Below are positions 37,893 through 50,475 of a DNA stretch of 64,000 nucleotides, in pieces. The notes under the pieces are model-generated. The model did no database searches and was not told the origin of the DNA. It saw only the letters and a program-made list of their open reading frames with translations. The stretch is from Sphagnum magellanicum (lineage: Eukaryota > Streptophyta > Sphagnopsida > Sphagnales > Sphagnaceae), in assembly GCA_021904315.1 (NCBI GenBank), contig CM038915.1:17608001-17672000 (forward strand). The letters run 5' to 3'. The position numbers and the translations under genes are program-made. Numbering within the stretch: position 1 is the stretch's first letter; each line of letters begins with the position of its first letter.

Positions 37893-37965
37893 AAAAGGCA
37901 CCTTATGTTTACAAGAGGCTTATTGGTAAGTATAAGAAGCCTCTTGTATGCTTAAGGTGCCTTTT
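37893..37965. other. Long near-perfect hairpin (73 bases)
   Basis: The outer stem AAAAGGCACCTTA (37,893-37,905) pairs perfectly with TAAGGTGCCTTTT (37,953-37,965). After a 5-base by 5-base interior loop, an inner stem ACAAGAGGCTT (37,911-37,921) pairs perfectly with AAGCCTCTTGT (37,937-37,947). The loop is 15 bases. It could be a microRNA-like precursor or a small foldback element. It lies about 500 bases after the receptor kinase gene. Nothing else in the sequence shows that it is transcribed. Confidence 0.7.
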
Positions 37966-40900
37966 TTCCCCTTATACCTTGCCTTCCAAGTACACCAAGA
38001 ATTTTTTTTGAGTGTTTTACATTTGAGTAGTATAGTCTTGGACCTAGAAGGATGGAGGGTTGTTATTTGATGATCTCTTAGGTAGTACCCTATGAACTAT
38101 GATTGAAATAAATTAATCCATTCCAAACATTAAAAAGTATCCTTTGGCATGTAAAATGGAATAAAATAGGATTTCAAACATTAAAAATGATTAAATATAT
38201 TTATATATGTATATATCATTGTGCCATAGTATGCTTAATTAGATGTTTATAAAAGTTAAGATAATTGTGAAATGGAAATTTCAAAACTATTAACTTGTTG
38301 AGTTTCAAATGTCTTAACAACCTCCATACTTGAAATGGTTGAAATATGATCCTAGAAACTGAAGAATGGGGTGCTTGATTTTCATCCATTCTAACAATGT
38401 ACATAGTCCACAAATGCATGCGAACATAGCAAAATTTAGAATTTGTTTTCCTATTACTTTTCTTGTTGATCTTCAAGTTGTAAAAAAAGGTTTCGTCTTT
38501 CAATTTCATGAGGTAGGGATTGGCTGTGACTTAGACAAATCCGGCTATAGGTCAAAGAGAAAAGTATTTCATTATTTTTTAAATCCCATTATGCACTAAC
38601 AATTTGCACTTGAACCGATACTTTATATATGACAACATCAAGCTTTTTACTCTCAAAATGTGACTAATTTAAGGGATTTCCCCCCTAAAAATCCCTTGTA
38701 GAAGTTGTAGACCTTTTTTTTTATGGGTCAACAAGTGGAAATTCTCTCTGCCCCCCACCCCCCTCTGCCCCCAAATGGTTGTAAGATTTTAAAATAATAA
38801 TAAATATTTATTTCAATATTTCAATATTATTATTATTTTTCATTCCAAATCATTGCACTTTGAACACTATAAATGTTTACTTGTTGTTCACACATGCAAC
38901 ATTAATTTGATTTCCATAATGGATGTGAAAATGACTTTTAAATTTTGAATTAAGCTTGATGTTATATGTTGACAACTTGATTTTTTTTCCCCAATGCCAA
39001 TAATTGGAAATTAAGGTAGAATTTTTTTTTTTTTAAATGGTTAGTTTTTGTTGTCATTCAAACAAGGCCATGAATTCTGTTTACTTTAATATTCATGGAA
39101 TAAAAGTTCATCATTTCAAAATTGGGCTTGACCAATCTTCATCTAAAACCTTCTACATCCCCCAAAAGTCACTCACCAATTTACTAAGTTTGAGGATGAT
39201 GGAAGTTGGAACCTTTATTTTCACACCAATATGATGAAACTTGTGTATCAGGTTTGACGAAAACAAAATTCACTTATCAAGTTGCAACCATGGAACAATT
39301 GTTTTAGTGCAAGTATAATAAAGCTTGGGCATTGAGACATGAAAAAAAACTACGTAGGTCATGAAGTGCAAGTATTGGCATGCACCCTTAATAAGAGAGA
39401 ACTACCTCATGAATATCACAATACAATCAAGAAATGGAACTATCAAGATTGTGTTCTTATGTTACAACAACCTTGTGTGAGGAAGGAGTTGGGCAAATTG
39501 GTTATTATTTATTTATCATTTTCCCACATAATGTTGGTCCCCATACATTGCTTTCTTTCCTCTTGAACCATATTTCAACTTGTTAAATATATGAAGAAAT
39601 TTGATAACTACAAGGTAAATGTTGATCAATGACATGAGGACTTTGTTGTGTTCCAACAATACATCATAAAAAAAAGGTTGTGTCTCGCACAATGGCCTTG
39701 CCATTTACATTAAAAAATATCTTAAGGCAAAAGAAAGAATTATGAAAACTCAAATTTTTCACCATGCAACAATATAATCTTCAAAATATCCTCTAAAAGA
39801 AACAAAAATCCTTCAAGAAATTATAACTCTATAACTAATCTCAAGTTTCAACACAAGCCAAAATATCATGTTTCAAAAAATCCTCATATAAGAATAGACC
39901 TATTATTACCTAGGGGCCAAAACCAGTTAAGCTACTACCTTAGTACTTTGGCCAATTCGACACTAATTTATATTGATTTCAAGAATCTTGAAATTTTCAA
40001 AAATTATTTCTTCCAAATCAAAAAAACATTGTGAAGGAAAATAGAGAATATTTAAGAATATTCCATTTGTTGAAATGAATTTTTCAATAATCAATTATTC
40101 GATGAACATGTGTTGAAATGGCCAAGGTACTACAATACATTCTATAATGAATTGAAACACAATATCCTTGCCTTGGTAGACAAGGCCAAAAAATCCATTT
40201 GGTTCCAATAACATTCCTTAACAGAGAAAATGATTGTGAACTCTTTGACAATCAAAAAAGAAGATAAACATCGAGCATACACTCCAGACAATCAGCAAAG
40301 GCAAGCCAATTCTGCATAATTAATTAGTCAATTTTACCCATACAAAAAGACCCAATGCCTCGAATGTAAATTGAGTCTTAGATGTTTAGGCTAACATTAT
40401 ATACGATATAATACCCAAGTATGCACTTAGATGCACACACGTGCAATTTGGATGGATTGTGTCATAGCGTATGAACACGGCAATTTAGTGACCAAATGAA
40501 TGAATGAATGAATGAAACTGCATGCAGCATTGTCTGGGTGGGTCCCCAAAAAAGGCCCTTGTAAGGTGCATTTACTTCACTTCTTTCCTATAAAAAAAAC
40601 TCAGCTGAAATGCTTAGCTTGCTCATTAAGGAAGAATATTAAAGCTAGGTTGGATATATTTGTCTCTTTCTTCACTGCATGTGCCATTACCCACAATAAA
40701 GGCTTCCTTAATACAACAGGAGTTAAGTCAGACCTTAGATACTCCAGTGACGATGATTTTCATCGGAGCTGGTTTAGGTAGGACAGCTTTACGGTCCATA
40801 AGTCAGCGTACACTAAACACTTATAGCGCGGAATTCTGAATTGGAATCGTCTGTCATTTTACATCTTTTGTTGTAGCGACGTAATGAAATTATAGAAATC

Positions 40901-40968
40901 GCTTCGTTTTTTCTGTTGTTTCACGTCTTTTGTTGTAGCGTGATGGGCATTTTAAGCAGTAACGCGAG
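37966..40968. other. No gene seen
   Basis: AT-rich non-coding DNA with C-rich (38,750-38,770) and T-rich runs and a GAAT microsatellite (about 40,497-40,515). Composition becomes less AT-rich from about 40,520, approaching the gene at 40,969. A direct repeat of CTTTTGTTGTAGCG at about 40,866 and 40,927 lies in the probable promoter of that gene. Confidence 0.45.
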
Positions 40969-41887
40969 ATGTATGAGGAGGAGCCGAGCTCCGTAGTGGA
41001 AGGAAATGAAAGCTGCTGGAGCTTCAACAGGTACCTGCTCATAGATACAAGGCAAAGTTGTTGCATATGGATAGCTATGTCTCTTGAGTGCTAGTTGGCA
41101 TCTCAGCTGGGCCTACCTGTTGCTTCTGGACATGTGATAGAAACTCAGGTCTTAGCCTAAATATGATCATTTGTCTTTGTGTTTGGGTGTCAACTTTCTT
41201 CCTTTGTTTTCTGAAGACTGCTGCTGCGCAGAAGATCCTCTCAGGCTTTAGGGTTTGGTGGTTTCTTCTGGTTTCTCATGGCAAGCAAGCCGCGAAGATT
41301 GCTGGAGAGAATATTGTATGTCATGTTGCAGAAGAGTGAAATCCTGGGAGGAGATGATGATTCGAAGCCACCTGCTGACGAAAACTCTCATGAAGAAGAA
41401 GTGCAGGGGAATTGTGTTCTACCCAATAATAGTGTAGCGAGCTGCAGTCTTGAGGAAGAGGATGGAGAAAACCACCACCACACTATTAGAGGCAACATAT
41501 CGACCGAGACTGGAGTGGAGTACTGGAGTTTATGGGGGTACCTCAGCAAAGCTTTTAAGCACCAACACTTGCTCGTATCTGCAATGCTCTCGTGCGAGTC
41601 TTTGTCTTCATGGAGTTTGTTTTCATTGAGCTACTCATCTCTCTCACATCTGATCTTTCCATTTCAAAGTTCTGTTAGTCCCTTTTCTGTTGCCCTTGCA
41701 TTGACAAGTCTAGCCACTGCCAATGCAGTCTGTCAAGGATTATTTAACACCTTCAGAAAATGTTTCTAGCTCCTGCAGATTCCAGGGATTGGATCGCAAA
41801 CCCTTGATGGAAGAAGCAATTGTTGGTTTTCCTGATGCTTGCAGATGCACAAGATACGATTGCTTGGAAGTCTGTCATATGCTGTAG
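40969..41887 (+). CDS. Probable three-exon gene, 158-residue protein of unknown function
   Basis: Proposed exons: 40969-41030, 41232-41537, 41779-41887. The start is ATG in the word GAGATGTATGAGG. Introns are GT-AG: donor CAACAG/GTACCT to acceptor TGCGCAG/AAG, and donor TGGGG/GTACCT to acceptor CTGCAG/ATT. The joined frame is exactly 159 codons with a single terminal TAG. Composition is richer in G+C than the flanks, as in host exons. The protein has a hydrophobic patch (FGGFFWFLM, residues about 30-38), a basic stretch (KPRRLLERIL), an acidic serine-rich middle (EEEDGE) and a cysteine-bearing tail (FPDACRCTRYDCLEVC). I do not recognise the family. A single longer exon 2 frame (41,278-41,769) is the alternative reading. 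It ends 18 bases before a Helitron relic, which may have invaded its 3' untranslated region. Confidence 0.55.
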
Positions 41888-41904
41888 CAGATTCTGAGCA
41901 GTGC

Positions 41905-43148
41905 ATGCCTCTTCAAGCCAATATTCAAAAAACAAATACTTTCCCACTACACATAGAAATTCAAAATAACATATCATGCTTACAACAATACAATAATTTT
42001 ATGAAACATATTTCATTTCAATTTAATTATTGTTGTGTTTGTAATGAAAAAACTTTCATGAAAGAATTAACAATATGTAGTATATTAGATTTAAATACAA
42101 AACTGAAAAACATGACAATTTTATTTAAAATGAATCCTAAACATCATTTACTAAACTAAAACAAAATAATTTTGAAAGAATTATTATTAGACACTATTCA
42201 TGTTATATTTTTATAAAAATTAACAAAATGCCAAAACTTACATTAGCAAATGGTTTATGGATTGGGATTGCACCAAAATTGCTACCAAAATTGACAATGG
42301 TGGAAGAAACTTTAATTACAAGATACCACTGTTGGACTACATTATTTAAATTAAGATATACAAACAAAGGTGGTATAAAAGGTCAACATACACTTAAAGG
42401 CAAAGTAGTAAGTTTTGCAAAAAACTCTAAACATGCAATTGAACTTTTAGGTGAATTACCATTGTCATTAGAATCATAATCTAATTTTGTTATTGTTCAT
42501 TTTGTTGGTAGTACACATCCAGAGGTGGTCAAAAGTTGTAAATTCTTATATGTATGTAAATATGTAGTAACCTTATGGCTTACATGGTTGAAATTTAATC
42601 ACATAGAATATAGATGTACAACAATCAATATGCATAAATTAAACATGCTCCCAGATGACAACATACCAAATCCATTGATGAGGTCAATATTCAAATCAAC
42701 AAATATAAAACTAGCGAATGATGAACAATGTACAAACATCACTGATTTACATAAACAAGGAAACAAATGTAAGATAAATCAAACCAACATATTGAACATT
42801 GAACAAATCATAAAAACATTTAGTTTAATAAATTATGACAACATAAACATAAATTAACATGAACATATAAAAAATGCATTATATAATCTAAATAACCATC
42901 AATATTTATCCTTCAATCATAAATCTAAAATGATTAATGAATACAACGATCCAACTTTATTATCATGCATATTTCCCAATTTGTTGGCTTTTGGAATTGG
43001 TGTTCCTGAAATAACAAACAGACCAATCAAAGTATCATTGCAAATGCATATAAAACACCTTATGAATTTAGATGAAACACAATACAATAGTCAAATGTGC
43101 CTTGCAAGTAAGGAAAAAATTGCTTCATTGTTGTCCAATGCATTGTAG
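41905..43148 (+). pseudogene. Helitron protein N-terminal region (zinc-knuckle-like CxxC plus DUF6570-like domain)
   Basis: Decayed N-terminal part of a Helitron replicase/helicase. The order seen is: FNYCCVCNEKTF (about 42,020-42,055), resembling the CxxCxExxF motif at the start of these proteins; then LANGLWIGIAPKLLPKLTMVEETLI split across frames (42,228-42,320), typical of the DUF6570 domain; then KGKVVSFAKN...LLGELPLSLES. Next come LWLTWLKFNH...TTINMHKLNMLPDD (42,525-42,857) and finally FPNLLAFGIGVPE...KVSLQMHIKHLMNLD (about 42,960-43,085), the stretch just before the Rep nuclease domain. At least three stops and one frameshift interrupt it. It breaks off before the HUH nuclease. The helicase end of a similar protein lies at 24,736-26,475, on the same strand but upstream. 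Confidence 0.85.
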
Positions 43149-44089
43149 TAGGTCATTTAACAAATTCGATTTTGCAATTAACAACATAACAATGTCAAGG
43201 CGAGTTAAGATCATAACATAAGGTACATTTGCAATCTCATTTTCATTTGTGGCAACTATCATGTGAGTATAAAGGTCTACAATTGTTGCCAAAATATGGA
43301 ACTTTCCATTCCAAAGTGATGTCTAATCTCTTTGATGTAACACCTCTAGTGGAGAAAAATAGTTCATGATGTTGCTTTCCACCAATGAGCCCAAAATCCC
43401 ACATTGTAATCACAAGACACTTAACTAACTTCAAAATATTGATGAAGGTTAAATTCAACATGTCCATAAACTTTGCTTCATCAATGGAACATGAGATACA
43501 TTGAGCCAACATGATTACTTTAGAAAAGGACTAGTACATGTCCTTTTTCCCAAAAAAAACTTTTTCTTACGAATGAATTTTGGAACAATTTTTTTTGCAA
43601 TATGTTATAATAAGTGTTTCTAGTTTTCCTAGTACATAACATGTTTTTTTGTCTATCATTTTTGAATAAATGTGAATTTGTGAAAGTGTCTTGATTCTTT
43701 CGAAATTTAGTGTTCTATTTATAAAAATGATAACAATTTCAAATCATAACCAAATTTTCATTTTTTTACATTTTTATGTTTTCTTTTATAATAGGCTACA
43801 ATTATATGTAGATTATTCGTCATTTATATGTGGTAAAGGACTTTCAAAGTTTTAAAATTCTGGATCAATTTTGGAAAGCTCTTTGAGTTTTTAAAGTTTT
43901 AAATTTTCAAATATTTTAAGGTCTAAGTTTTTATTCAATGTGGCTAATAGGTATTTATCCTCTTAATTTTTTCGCCATCAAATGTGTTTTATTATATGAG
44001 TTTTTTTTATAGTCCTTTGCAAAATTGATTCTTCTTTGATGCCATAGGTGTTCACTTTCAAAGGTCTTCAATCAAAACTTAAACTTAAA
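43149..44089. other. No gene seen
   Basis: AT-rich, T-rich sequence between the Helitron fragment and the copia relic. An 89-codon minus-strand frame (43,243-43,512) has no recognised motif, although it may belong to the copia debris that follows. Confidence 0.4.
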
Positions 44090-46809
44090 ATTTTATCAAA
44101 TGGATTTTTTGTTTGAATTCCTTGACATTCATATGGATGAAAAAACAACAACCATGATTGCCATGTGGCTTTAAATGCCAAAACATAAATATTTATTTAA
44201 TTTTGAATATTTTTCTTTGTAATCCAATGCCTTTTTTGCCTTATTGGATTGTGATTACACCCATCAACAAAAATCCTAATGATTATTTCAATGTGATCAT
44301 TGTTATAATAAACACAAGAATTTGCATCACTTGCCACAAGGTTATATTTGGTTTAAAAAAAATCAAACTTGAAGTTCCATTGTCGAGCAAGCTAACAAAA
44401 CCCATAAATGTTCTTGTAAAGATGACAAAAAACTTATTTTATTTTAAGTTTCATATAACTGTCTAGTTGTTACATGAAAATTTCATGCAAATCACCATAC
44501 GAAAATGTCATTTTGATGTCATATTAAATGATACTCATGTTATGGATAATAACAAATGCAAATATTGTCCAAATGGACTCATGTTTGCTCATAGGAAAAT
44601 AGGTTTGAGTGTAACCATTAACTACCAAACATGCCTTTTAATAAGCAAAAATACCATTAGAATGAGTCTTGACTTTATATATCCATTTGATTTCAAAACC
44701 TTTCACCCAAAAGGTAGGTGGACAAAATCCCACATAAAATTCTTCATGAAGGATTCATATTTTTCATTCATGGCTTCATGTTAATGATATGTTTTGATAG
44801 AATGTATGGTTTCATGGATTAAAGATGACTTTTGTTATCAAAAATCAACGACACATGCATGGGGTTCATGGTCTAGTGACAATCAATATGTCATGGGCAC
44901 GAAAAATTACAAGAACATGAGTTAAACCAAGGACATAACAAGGAAAACAAATCACAAGAAATGTAAGCATAGGTTTAATCCAAGACTTGAAACATAAAGA
45001 CGCAAGGCAAAAACATGGTATATGTTTAAAAATATATCAAATAGAATTTTATTATGATAACGTATGAAAACAAAGGTTATGACAAAAAAATGTACCCAAA
45101 ATTAATGTTGAATAAACTAAAGGTAATGGGAAAACCTACCCTTATTTATACTCCATTGGGAACTTAACTCAAGGAAGCTTCCATAGAGGCTTCCATGTGT
45201 GCACTAACCAAGGAAGCTTCTTGAAAAACTTCCTAACCAATAATGAACTAAAAATCAACTAAAACTTAATTAAGGGCTAACTCATATTATACCTTATTGG
45301 GGACCTAGTTCAAGGAAGCCTCCATAGAAACTTCCATGTGTGCACTAACCAAGGAAGCTTTTTGAGAACTTCCTAATTAATAGTGAAATAGGAATTAACT
45401 AAGATGCAAGCAATGATGTAAGCAACTATGTTGATTTAAATGATGATGCAAGTGACTATGTTAGTGTAAGCGATGATGCAAGCGATGGGTGATGTTGGTG
45501 TTTATGACACAATATGAAATCTCCATGATGCATTGATTATCAATGATCTTGTGTAGGTTTTGATTGTAGTATATGCCTTTGAATTTGGTTCAAAAACATT
45601 GTTGATTACTATTTCAATATAGGGCCCAAAATCTACAAAAGATTATATTTCTTGGTCTAGGAATTCTCCATTAGCATGTTTTATTGTGTCATCATTTGCA
45701 TGATGTGCACCACTATCTTGAAACATATCATTTAGAGTAATCATTAATTCTTGAACTTCATGTTTTACATGTCGGTCTTGTGGTTGATTTCACTGCACTC
45801 CCATTGCTTCCTTCACATTAAAGGATGAAAAACATCAACAATTAATTGCAAATGTTGATTAAATGCAATAGGTATATGGTCATTAAAATTGGTTATGTAG
45901 TGGGTGTTTTTATCAAAGTCGACATCAAATTGTGACCTTTCGTGTTTTTGCATCTAAGAGATGGTATGCTTTGTTATTTGAAAAGTATTCCGTAAATATC
46001 ATCTTCTTGATTTTGGATCAATCATCTTTCCCAATTCCTTTGAAATATGCTTATAGGCAAGACACCCAAACACTCAAAAATAAGACATTTGAAGTTTCCT
46101 CCTTGTCCATTTCTCAAATGGAGTTGAACCATCAAGAACTTGTGTTGTGGTTTTGCTCAACACATGCACAACTATATTTATGGCTTTTGCCCACAAATAT
46201 TTCGATAACTCCTTTGAATGAAGGATGGTCTTGGTTACCTCCATCACATTTTCTTTATTGCACTCAATGAATCCATTTTGCTCATGGACGTATTAAGGCA
46301 CACTATATTCATGCACAATCTTGTTATTTGTAGGAAACTTGTTGAATGCCCCATCAACATATTCTCCACTTCTATCTAATCAAAAAAGAATTTATGGTGT
46401 GTCTCCAATTTCTATGAATCTCCCTCAAGAGGGCACTAAAACATTTTGGACAACACTTTTGATTTATGCTTAATGGAAAAAATGAACCAAAATCCATTAT
46501 AATCATTCATAAACAATAGGTAATAGAAGGCACCTACCATGATTTGGTATCCATTGGACCACAAAGGTCTAAATGTATCAATTTTTCTAGAATTGAAATT
46601 TTTTCCCAATTTGGTTTAGAAGGGTAAAAATGCCTATGTTATTTCCCCAACTTACATCCCTCACAAACATGCTTCAAATTCATGACACTTTTGATCTCCA
46701 AGTTGATGACAATAAAATCTTTACGTGTTTATTTTATTATAGCATAACCCAAATGAACACATCGTTCATGCCATAGTTGTAAGTCATTTGAAACAATGCA
46801 TGTCACATT
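44090..46809 (-). pseudogene. Ty1/copia polyprotein remnant (integrase and reverse transcriptase), interrupted
   Basis: Read on the minus strand from 46,809 downward. First comes the GAG-pre-integrase block LWHERCVHLGYA and KHVCEGCKLGK (46,642-46,674). Next is the integrase core HLDLCGPMDTKSW (about 46,541-46,590), then the end-of-integrase block VFGCLAYKHISKELGKMIDP (about 46,010-46,070). After a foreign insert come the reverse transcriptase start HEAMNEKYESFMKN (about 44,730-44,790) and a degenerate YGFxxLARQW block (about 44,350-44,390). Stops and frameshifts are frequent, so it is dead. LTRs were not identified. Its 5' (high-coordinate) end is cut precisely at 46,810, where a CACTA-type end begins. 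Confidence 0.85.
44860..45545. mobile_element. Insert of unknown type within the copia relic
   Basis: About 690 bases that separate the integrase and reverse transcriptase parts of the copia relic and have no copia coding match. It contains a direct duplication of about 110 bases (about 45,145-45,250 and 45,295-45,395) sharing CTTCCATGTGTGCACTAACC and AAGGAAGCTT words, and a short degenerate GATGCAAGCGATGATG minisatellite (45,402-45,495). It may be an LTR scrap of another element. Borders are approximate. Confidence 0.45.
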
Positions 46810-47640
46810 CACTATAAGGAATTTGCAAATATACAACTGGATTTACAACTCATTTTTAGTCGTAATTACATGTGACTTGTTACATTGCCTAATCGCCTTA
46901 AACAAGTCACATAAAACTCAAGTCGCAAAAAAAAATGTGGCCCCAAGATGTAATGGTATTCACATAAAAATGTGACTCAATTGTCATTTATAGTTGAAAA
47001 CATCACTTTCAACTGCAAAATGTTTTTTGCAACTCAAAAATGACATTGTCAACTAATTTCCAAAATAATCAACCCTACAACACAATTGAAAACAATGTAC
47101 AAGTGTCAAGTTGTGGGTTAATGTTGAGGCGATAACATTTTAATTGAAAATGACATACATTTTAATTGACGCAACATTTCAATTGTAAAGTGTTGATTGG
47201 ACCTAGTTGACTCCATGCTTGCAAGTCAATGGATGAATTTCATCCACCTATGTGTCATGTCATTTGGGGGTGTGGAATTGGAATTATGACTATCTTTCAA
47301 CTATATTACAACTAATGTAGTGTTGGCACATGTCATGTCATTGAAGAAGGGCATGGAATTTTTGAATTTTGATTATTATTCAATTATATTATAACCAATG
47401 GAACATTGACACATGTCACATGGGCATTCGTGGTCCACCATTAGACTAAATTATTTGACGTGTGCCATGTGTATGGTCTCAAAATCTTGAAATTATTGAT
47501 TTATTGAAAATGTTAACATATGATATTGTGCCATGTGGACACGTATGTTACACATTTGCATGACACATGGCATCTTGTTATTTGTAGGTCATCCAACATA
47601 TGTGAAGTTGAACCAAAGTAAAAAAGATCAGCTATAAAGT

Positions 47641-47695
47641 AGTTGAAAGTAAGTTGAAAAGAAGTTGAAAAGAAGTTGAAAATATGTTGAAAATA
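47641..47695 (+). repeat. Short AGTTGAAAAGA tandem repeat
   Basis: Five units of AGTTGAAAAG(A) or close variants, 11-12 bases long, in a row. Confidence 0.8.
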
Positions 47696-48539
47696 AATCA
47701 AAATTTATGTAGATTAGTTGAAATGTAATGAAAATTACAAATCTACAAAAATAACAGTCACAATTGTAAGACTACTAAAGTTAAATTTTGGGGATAATAC
47801 ACCTAGTTAAAATTAATTAAAGAAAATCAAACCATAATAAAAAGTAATCTACCTATACATTGTCAACTAAGAATGCAAAACCTATTATAATTTGAAAATT
47901 ATGCAAGGAAACATTGTTCCCATGTAGGAAATGGTCCCATTTACATCCTGAAAATGCTAATGTTATTAATCAAACATTTATTGGAATAATGAAATTACTA
48001 TCTTATAAAATGGTTGTCTTATGTTTATGCACTAATGGTGTGAACTCGTTGTTGGCATGTTTAATTGGATTGTTACCTTGTTGGATCACGTCTTTTGACT
48101 TGTTCATAGTTGTACCCTGAATTTTTAAATTAAAGAAAATGAAAGTTGTTAAAAATGAGAAAACTTAATAGGAATCTAAGTTATAATGCATTAAAAAAAA
48201 ATTGTGCATTAGTTGCACACATTAAAAATCAGTAAAAAATCATCATTTACTACTCAAGAATAAAGAAGTTTGACAAAGAAAATAACACTTTGAAATTTAG
48301 AAAAATTAAAACTAAGTAATGAATCGAAATGGCACACATCATGGGCTTACCTTATACATAATCAACAAATATAGTTGAAACCTAATTGAAATCTAATTGA
48401 ACCCAATCAAAATATAGGAGAAATTATATAGTTGAAATTTAGTTGAAAATAACTCACTAAAACAAACATAATCAAAATCTTACTTGCATTGATGGTTGAA
48501 AAGGTTCATAAGTTTAGCTCTCATTGCCCAAGTGTTTGT

Positions 48540-48975
48540 TTTGGAATTGGAAAAGAAGGAAAACCAATGAAAGTTGAAGAAAAAAAATTTCATACTTACA
48601 AAACACATTTTTCTTTTCTTCTATTTGGACCCCTCCTACTTTCAAAGCTCATAACTTTCTCATTTCTTCTTCATTTTGAATGATTTAAAGTGTTATAGGA
48701 GTGTCACCTTAAGTTCTACAAATAATCTTTGAACTATAATAACAACAAAGCAACATAAAAGGAAGTTTTTGGGTGTTCAAGAACTGGTTGTCGTTTGTTG
48801 TTTTGAGTTTTTGACCCCCCTTACTTTGAGGGGCCATAACTTTCTCATTTCTAATCTGTTTTTGACGATTTTTTATGCCTTAGATGCGCCAAGAGAAGGG
48901 GTTCAACATTTGCTGGGACACTAGAAACAAAAGAGCCCTCCCCTTGGATCTGAACTGCCTTAAGCGCTTAAGTGT
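48540..48975 (+). repeat. Third, partial and more diverged copy of part of the large repeat
   Basis: Matches 21,320-21,760 and 62,260-62,690 in the same orientation. Shared words include CATAACTTTCTCATTTC, GAGTGTCACC, AAGTTCTACAAA and GAGTTTTTGACCCCC, with CCTCCCCTTGGATCTG at the end. It is clearly more diverged from both large copies than they are from each other. The large repeat therefore contains at least one dispersed repeat family. Confidence 0.85.
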
Positions 48976-49984
48976 ACTAAAACTAGTGTAATTACCTTAA
49001 TGAACATTTTTAAAAAGACCTAGTTGAACAAAAAATTCAGTAAGAGTTCAAAACAAAACCTAGTTTTAAAAAACTTTAACTAAAAGTAACATGGTGGAGA
49101 AATAAAAGAAAAAATATCGTAGTAAAGGAAAAATAAACAAAAAAAAGGAAAAGAGTTTTTAAGCACCTACAATTATAAGAGGCATGTGTGGTGGTTGTTT
49201 CCAAACTTGATAAGTTTGTCTCCTCATGTTATTCAAGTTCATTTGCCTTGATACCATATGACCTTAATGTGCTTTATTTTTTTTTAAAAAGTGCAATGAA
49301 ACGAAGAAAAAAAAAACTTGAACATGATAAAAAAGAAAATAACTTCACAATAACCCCAAAATGAAAAGCTTGAAATTACTCACATGCAAAAGGCGCAATG
49401 CATTCACTTGAAAACATCCATGAATGGATATTAAACTACATGATTTAAACTTCTAAACACAAGTTGGGCCTAAAGGAAAGAAAAATAAAACAAAACAAAT
49501 TGGAAAAAAGGAAAAAAATAAAAATCAAACTAAAATGCAAAGAAAGCTCAAAGTGAATGACAATGTTATATAAAGACAATCCCTTCATTCATGGATGGAT
49601 GAAGTATGTGGTTATAGTTGGGATGTTAACTAACTTTCAACTATGCAAGTTAACATCATTTCAAATAATTTTCGATTATAATTCAAATTTTGAATTTCTT
49701 GCCAACACATTGCCACCACTATTACATGTCATACCTCCCATTCATCCATATTATTTGGCATAGTAATCATTCATTCATACTATATGCCACATTAAACCCA
49801 TCCATTCATAACTAATTATGGCATTATATATATTATATGACATTCTATGATATAATTTAAAACATTATAAATGGTATAATTTTATTTTTTTGGCATTTTA
49901 TGGCATTTTAATGAATATATATACCAATTATTTTATACCACAAAATTGAACCCTTGCTAAACTAAAATAGCTTGCCTAACCTAG

Positions 49985-50475
49985 TTAGTTATTCTAGCCT
50001 AGGTCTAATTAACTTTCTTACCTAACTTAAAGCCTATGTAGATTTAGGTAAATAATAATAGGTTAAGTATAGGTAGGTTGTGAGTCGTGACACCATGATT
50101 AAACAAAAATCAAGTCGATACCCACCTAAAAGCCTTGCCTAGTTACCTAATTAATTAATACCTATCTACCTATACCTAATTAGTTTAAGTAACCTATTTA
50201 CCTGCATTTGACCTAACATATCTACCTATTACTTATCTAGGGACCTTGTATAGGTAGGTAGATAGGTAGGTAATACTTTGTAGGTTAGGTAGGTATTTAT
50301 TACATATATTACCAAGGTAGTTATAGGTAGGTGATAAATTGTAGATTAAATATTTTAAAATTATAGCATAGGTGATTTAAAGTAGGGTGTAGGTTAAATT
50401 ATGTAGGTCAATAGTCTATAGGTACCTAGTTAGGTAGGTATGTAATATGTAGATATAAGTTACAATAGTAAGTAG
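49985..50475. repeat. CCTA/TAGG palindromic simple-sequence field
   Basis: The left part is rich in ACCTA and CTACCTA words, the part after about 50,245 in TAGGTAGG. The strand switch makes it a large imperfect palindrome. Confidence 0.8.

Noticed and set aside
41278-41769. A single 163-codon exon as the gene model
   Set aside because: The spliced three-exon model explains the open sequence upstream of 41,278 and the coding-like block after 41,779. The last part of the long frame is a low-complexity S/L/F-rich run, more like an intron.
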